Below the pieces are notes generated by a model. It was not told the origin of the DNA. It searched no databases and saw nothing but the letters and a program-made list of their open reading frames with translations. A stretch of DNA of 9,286 bases from contig CAMNNR010000038.1 of the NCBI GenBank assembly GCA_946545675.1, positions 1 to 9,286 on the forward strand, in the 5' to 3' direction. This stretch comes from an uncultured Thermoplasmata archaeon. GTDB lineage: Archaea > Thermoplasmatota > Thermoplasmata > Methanomassiliicoccales > Methanomethylophilaceae. Below, piece by piece: positions 6,378-9,286 of the stretch. A program made the position numbers and the translations under genes. Positions within the stretch are counted from its first letter, which is position 1. Every line of letters begins with the position of its first letter.

Positions 6378-7124
6378 ATGTCCGGAAAGCTCACAGTCGT
6401 CGGGTTCGGACCCGGCAGCAAAGGCGATATGACCCTCAGGGCGGTCGAGGCAATCGAGACCGCGGACATAGTCACGGGATACACCACATACGTGAAGATC
6501 CTGAAGGAGTTCTTCCCTGACAAGAACTACAAGGCAACCGGTATGATGAAGGAGATTGACCGCTGCAGGATGGCCATCGAGGATGCCATGGCAGGCAACA
6601 AGGTCGCCATGGTCAGCAGCGGAGATTCCGGAATCTACGGGATGACCGGTCTCATCTACGAACTGGCATTCGACATGAAGGCGGACATCGAGATCGAATC
6701 CGTTCCCGGCGTCACCGCGGCATCTTCCGCCGCCAGCGTGCTCGGTGCACCCCTCATGCACGATGTGGCGCTCATCAGCCTCTCCGACCTTATGACCCCC
6801 ATCGAGAAGATCATGAAGAGGGTCGAACTTGCCGGCGAAGCGGACTTCGTCATCGCACTTTACAACCCCAAGAGCCACGGCCGCACCGAGTATCTCGGCA
6901 GGGCCGCGGACCTCCTCCTTAAATGCCGCTCTCCCGACACCCCCGTGGGAATCGTCAGGGACATCGGCAGGAAGGACCAGACCATGACGATCACGACCCT
7001 CGGTAAGCTGAAGGAGGCCGAAGTCGACATGCTGTGCACAGTCGTCATCGGCAACTCCCAGACCTACGCCAAGGACGGACTTATGATTACACCTCGCGGG
7101 TACGTCGCCAAGTACCTCGAGTAA
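6378..7124 (+). CDS. cbiH: Cobalt-precorrin-3 (precorrin-3B) C17-methyltransferase
   Basis: CbiH methylates C17 and drives ring contraction of the cobalt-containing intermediate, removing one meso position to give the corrin skeleton. The 248-residue protein has VVGFGPGSKGDMTLRA (7-22), GYTTYVK (34-40), SSGDSGIYGM (80-89), PGVTAASSAAS (110-120), LSDLMTP (135-141) and YNPKS (162-166), the full set expected of CbiH/CobJ. Some relatives are fused to CbiG or to other domains. This one is a stand-alone single-domain protein. The start lies one base after the cbiF stop (TGAGATG). The ribosome-binding site is weak, so translation is likely coupled to cbiF. Family assignment is strong. The exact substrate (cobalt-containing rather than metal-free) is inferred from the cbi-type set. 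Confidence 0.94.
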   Translation: MSGKLTVVGFGPGSKGDMTLRAVEAIETADIVTGYTTYVKILKEFFPDKNYKATGMMKEIDRCRMAIEDAMAGNKVAMVSSGDSGIYGMTGLIYELAFDMKADIEIESVPGVTAASSAASVLGAPLMHDVALISLSDLMTPIEKIMKRVELAGEADFVIALYNPKSHGRTEYLGRAADLLLKCRSPDTPVGIVRDIGRKDQTMTITTLGKLKEAEVDMLCTVVIGNSQTYAKDGLMITPRGYVAKYLE

Positions 7125-7152
7125 ACCCCTTAACAAGATATAGGTGAATAAT

Positions 7153-7779
7153 ATGGTATTTGAGATTATGTCTCCCCGCGAGATCGAGGAGAAGAGCATG
7201 GAAACCATCACCAAGGAGCTCAACGGCCGTACCTGGCCGGAGCCTGAGTTCTCCGTGGTGAAGAGGTGCATCCACACCTCTGCTGATTTTGACTACGCTG
7301 ACAACCTCTGTTTCTCAGAGAACGCCTGCCAGATCGCCATCGACGCACTCAAGAACGGTGCCGACATCGTCACCGACACCAAGATGGCCATGGCAGGAAT
7401 CAACAAGAACAAGCTTGCCACCCTCGGCGGTCAGGTCCACTGCTACGTCAGCGACCCAGATGTGGTGGAGGAAGCCAAGGCCAGAGGATGCACCAGGTCT
7501 ACCGTGAGCATGGAGAGGGGATCCAAACTCGGGAAGCCCACCATCTTCGTGATCGGCAACGCCCCCACCGCACTCGTGGAGCTCGACCGTCTCATCAAGG
7601 CAGGCGAGTGCAAGCCCGCATTAATCGTCGGAGTGCCCGTGGGATTCGTCAACGTCGTCGAATCCAAGGAACTCATCATGAAGGCCGGTGTCCCCTTCAT
7701 CGTGGCAAGGGGCAGGAAGGGAGGCAGCAACATCGCCGCTGCCATCATCAACGCCCTCCTGTACACCATGGGAAGGTAA
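7153..7779 (+). CDS. cbiC: Cobalt-precorrin-8 methylmutase
   Basis: CbiC moves the methyl group from C11 to C12 of cobalt-precorrin-8 to give cobyrinate, the last rearrangement of the corrin ring. It needs no cofactor. The protein has 208 residues from ATG 7153, normal length. The catalytic His is expected at residue 41, in RCIHTSADFDYADNL (38-52). Other family stretches are GADIVTDTKMAMAGI and the C-terminal VGVPVGFVNVVESKE with ARGRKGGS. An in-frame GTG at 7144 exists, but GGTGA at 7143-7147 fits as the ribosome-binding site for ATG 7153. The 28-base gap from cbiH repeats the 11-base string found before cbiL. The enzyme acts several steps after the three methylases, and the enzymes between them are not encoded in this window. 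Confidence 0.95.
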   Translation: MVFEIMSPREIEEKSMETITKELNGRTWPEPEFSVVKRCIHTSADFDYADNLCFSENACQIAIDALKNGADIVTDTKMAMAGINKNKLATLGGQVHCYVSDPDVVEEAKARGCTRSTVSMERGSKLGKPTIFVIGNAPTALVELDRLIKAGECKPALIVGVPVGFVNVVESKELIMKAGVPFIVARGRKGGSNIAAAIINALLYTMGR

Positions 7780-7788
7780 ACGGACAAA

Positions 7789-7800
7789 GGGGGAGACCCC
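7789..7800 (+). other. Short GNRA-loop hairpin between cbiC and exporter 2
   Basis: GGGG-GAGA-CCCC forms a four-base-pair all-GC stem capped by a GNRA-type tetraloop, nine bases after the cbiC stop and before the exporter ribosome-binding site. No T tract follows, so it does not look like a terminator. It could slow exonucleases or mark a processing point between the biosynthetic and transport parts of the message. This is only suggestive, since the stem is short. Confidence 0.25.
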
Positions 7801-7823
7801 TCAGGAAAACCGGAGGTGGAAAT

Positions 7824-8705
7824 GTGCCAGAGTATATCATCGAAGCGGAAGGCCTTACCGTAAGGTTCGGGGATTTCACCGCTGTCGATAATATCGACGT
7901 ATCGATCATCAAAGGCGAGGTGTACGGTTTCCTGGGCCCCAACGGAGCCGGGAAGACCACCACTACCAAGGTCCTCACCACCATGATGAAACCCACCTCC
8001 GGAAGCATCCGCATCGGCGGTCACCCCACCGACACCGAGACGCGCGAAGCCAGGGAACTGGTCGGCGTGGTGCAGCAGCATTTCGCATTGGACAAGGATA
8101 TCTCCGTAAGGGAGAACATCATCTGCAGGGCGGTACTCCACAAGGTCCCCCGCGACGAGCTGGAGAAGAGGATGAAGGAGCTCTGCGAGGTGATCGGGCT
8201 CACCCCCTACATGAACAAGAAGGTGCAGAACCTCTCCGGCGGATGGAAGAGGAAACTGGCGATAGTCTGCGCTCTGATGCATTCCCCCGAGATCCTGTTC
8301 CTCGACGAACCCACCGCTGGTCTTGATACCCAGTCAAGGCACATGCTCTGGGACATAGTCCGCGTGATGAACAAGCGCGGTACGACCATCTTCATCACCA
8401 CCCACTACATGGATGAGGCGGAGGCCCTGTGCGACAGGGTCAGCATCATCTCCCGCGGTGTGATCAAGGCCACCGGCACCCCGAAGGAGCTCATAGCGAC
8501 CGTGGGAACTTTCACAGTGGAGTACGATTCCGAAGACGGTCGCAGACTGTACAAGTTCTTCGGGACCCGTGAAGAGGCGAAGGCCTTCTACGAGACAGTG
8601 GAAGAGCATAACGCAGTGGTACGCGGGACGCATCTGGAGGATGTGTTCCTCGAAGAGACCGGCCGGGCGGATTCCAAGGCATTAGAAAAGGCGTTGAGGA
8701 TATGA
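7824..8705 (+). CDS. ABC-2 type exporter ATPase (DrrA/NodI-like), cbi-linked copy
   Basis: This is the cytoplasmic ATPase of a second ABC-2 exporter, 293 residues from GTG 7824. The start follows a near-perfect GGAGGTG at 7812-7818, whereas the long open frame upstream is only the shadow of cbiC in another frame. Walker A is GPNGAGKTT (38-46), the Q-loop is GVVQQH (81-86), the signature is LSGGW (137-141), Walker B is ILFLDEPT (157-164), and the switch His is 194. The C-terminal extension after about 225 parallels that of the ATPase at 3820-4722, with which it shares long blocks. Trp in the signature is common to both. The gene begins 44 bases after cbiC on the same strand, with no clear terminator or TATA box between, so it is probably co-transcribed with cbiLFHC. 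Export of a corrinoid or tetrapyrrole is a conceivable inference, not a conclusion. Confidence 0.92.
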   Translation: MPEYIIEAEGLTVRFGDFTAVDNIDVSIIKGEVYGFLGPNGAGKTTTTKVLTTMMKPTSGSIRIGGHPTDTETREARELVGVVQQHFALDKDISVRENIICRAVLHKVPRDELEKRMKELCEVIGLTPYMNKKVQNLSGGWKRKLAIVCALMHSPEILFLDEPTAGLDTQSRHMLWDIVRVMNKRGTTIFITTHYMDEAEALCDRVSIISRGVIKATGTPKELIATVGTFTVEYDSEDGRRLYKFFGTREEAKAFYETVEEHNAVVRGTHLEDVFLEETGRADSKALEKALRI

Positions 8706-9286
8706 TGTCGTTCTTCAGTGATTCCTATCGTGTGGCTCTTTCGGACATCTATTACATGAAGAGGAACATCGTTCCGCTTCTTGCCACCTCTCTGGTCACT
8801 CCGTTACTCTACCTCGTGGCATTCGGCTACGGTCTCGGCGACGGGGTGACGATGAGCGGTGTATCCTACATCGCATACATGATCCCGGGAGTGGTCGCAC
8901 TGACTACGCTGACCTCGTCATTCACCACTATCGCCAACAAGTTGATGGTCCAGAAGAGATTCTACGAGAGTTTCGACGAGATGCTTCTTTGTCCGATATC
9001 GAAAGCCTCGGTGATCTTCGGCAAATCCATACTCGGGATAATGAAAGGGATGATCTGTTCATTCATCCTTCTGATCATGGGGTATTTCATGACCACCGAT
9101 CTCCAGATCACGTCCATGCTTATCCTGATGATCTTCCTTTCCTGCCTGGTGTTCTCGCTTCTCGGAGTGGCGGCGGGAATGATCGTTTCCGACATACCCA
9201 GGATGAACATGTTCAACAGTTTCGTCATCCTGCCGATGACCTTCCTGTGCGGTACCATGTTCTCCCTCGATGCTCTTCCCGGAGCG
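8705..9286 (+). CDS. ABC-2 type exporter permease (partial, C-terminus beyond right edge)
   Basis: This is the membrane partner of the preceding ATPase, open for 194 codons to the right edge, against about 253 for its paralogue. Roughly five membrane segments are visible: near 22-43, 54-76, 105-129, 136-161 and 170-187. It shares MSFF-D-Y-VA--DI-YM at the start, the LLYLVAFGYGL segment, FDEMLLCPIS (90-99) and PMTFLCGTMFS (178-188) with the permease at 3059-3820. ATG 8702 and ATG 8705 are both in frame. I prefer 8705 because GAGG at 8696-8699 has good spacing and the product then aligns with the paralogue from residue 1. The start overlaps the ATPase stop by one base (TGATG), exactly as in the other pair. 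The substrate is unknown. Confidence 0.88.
   Translation, partial: MSFFSDSYRVALSDIYYMKRNIVPLLATSLVTPLLYLVAFGYGLGDGVTMSGVSYIAYMIPGVVALTTLTSSFTTIANKLMVQKRFYESFDEMLLCPISKASVIFGKSILGIMKGMICSFILLIMGYFMTTDLQITSMLILMIFLSCLVFSLLGVAAGMIVSDIPRMNMFNSFVILPMTFLCGTMFSLDALPGA

Noticed and set aside
5573..7277. Open frames of 316 and 310 codons on the minus strand across cbiF and cbiH
   Set aside because: Both are antisense to unmistakable methylase genes, their products are low in recognisable motifs, and no promoter or ribosome-binding site supports them.
7488..7823. N-terminal extension of the exporter ATPase frame upstream into cbiC
   Set aside because: The extension reads cbiC out of frame and gives a highly basic, motif-free sequence. 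GTG 7824 has a strong GGAGGTG site and matches the paralogue's N-terminus.
1..9286. CRISPR arrays, tRNA or rRNA genes, insertion sequences
   Set aside because: I saw no regularly spaced repeats, no tRNA-like cloverleaf in the short gaps, and no transposase or terminal inverted repeats. Nearly all sequence is accounted for by the listed genes.

Overview
The window looks like archaeal chromosome. Promoter-like TATA boxes precede the divergent transcription units, and several starts follow a GGTGA-type Shine-Dalgarno sequence. The genes are methanogen-style corrinoid genes. Host-associated Methanomassiliicoccales (Methanomethylophilaceae-like) are my best guess, from the cobN/cbi content, the moderate-to-high GC and the absence of TAG among eight visible stops. 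This placement is an inference and has not been tested.

Layout, left to right. (1) Positions 1-2052, minus strand: the N-terminal 684 codons of a CobN-type chelatase large subunit, cut by the left edge. (2) 2053-2167: a compact divergent promoter with one AT-rich TATA region and a perfect 6+6 palindrome at the expected start of rightward transcription. (3) 2168-3007, plus: a FecE/BtuD-class importer ATPase with no permease or binding protein beside it and an unusual Q-loop. (4) 3008-3076: overlapping convergent terminators. (5) 3059-4722, minus: a two-gene ABC-2 (DrrAB/NodIJ-like) exporter, ATPase then permease in transcription order. (6) 4723-4907: a second divergent promoter region with several short repeats. 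(7) 4908-7779, plus: the corrin-ring genes cbiL, cbiF, cbiH and cbiC, nearly contiguous. (8) 7824-9286, plus: a second ABC-2 exporter, a clear paralogue of the first, in the same orientation as the cbi genes and only 44 bases after cbiC. Its permease is cut by the right edge.

How the parts fit. CbiL, CbiF and CbiH are three SAM-dependent methylases (C20, C11, C17 with ring contraction), and CbiC is the methylmutase that follows later in corrin-ring synthesis. CobN is usually the cobalt-inserting subunit of the late-insertion (aerobic) route, so its presence beside early-insertion type cbi genes is a mixed picture. The FecE-like ATPase shares a promoter region with cobN and may energise uptake of a corrinoid or metal chelate. 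The two exporters flank the cbi genes. One probably belongs to the cbi operon and the other is transcribed away from it. Their substrate cannot be read from sequence. The pathway is incomplete here: cbiG, cbiD, cbiE, cbiT, cbiJ and the amidases are not in this window.

The most interesting points are the exporter co-directional with the cbi genes and its duplicated divergent copy, the orphan importer ATPase with Tyr where the Q-loop Gln is expected, and the palindromic or repeated operator candidates in both divergent promoter regions.
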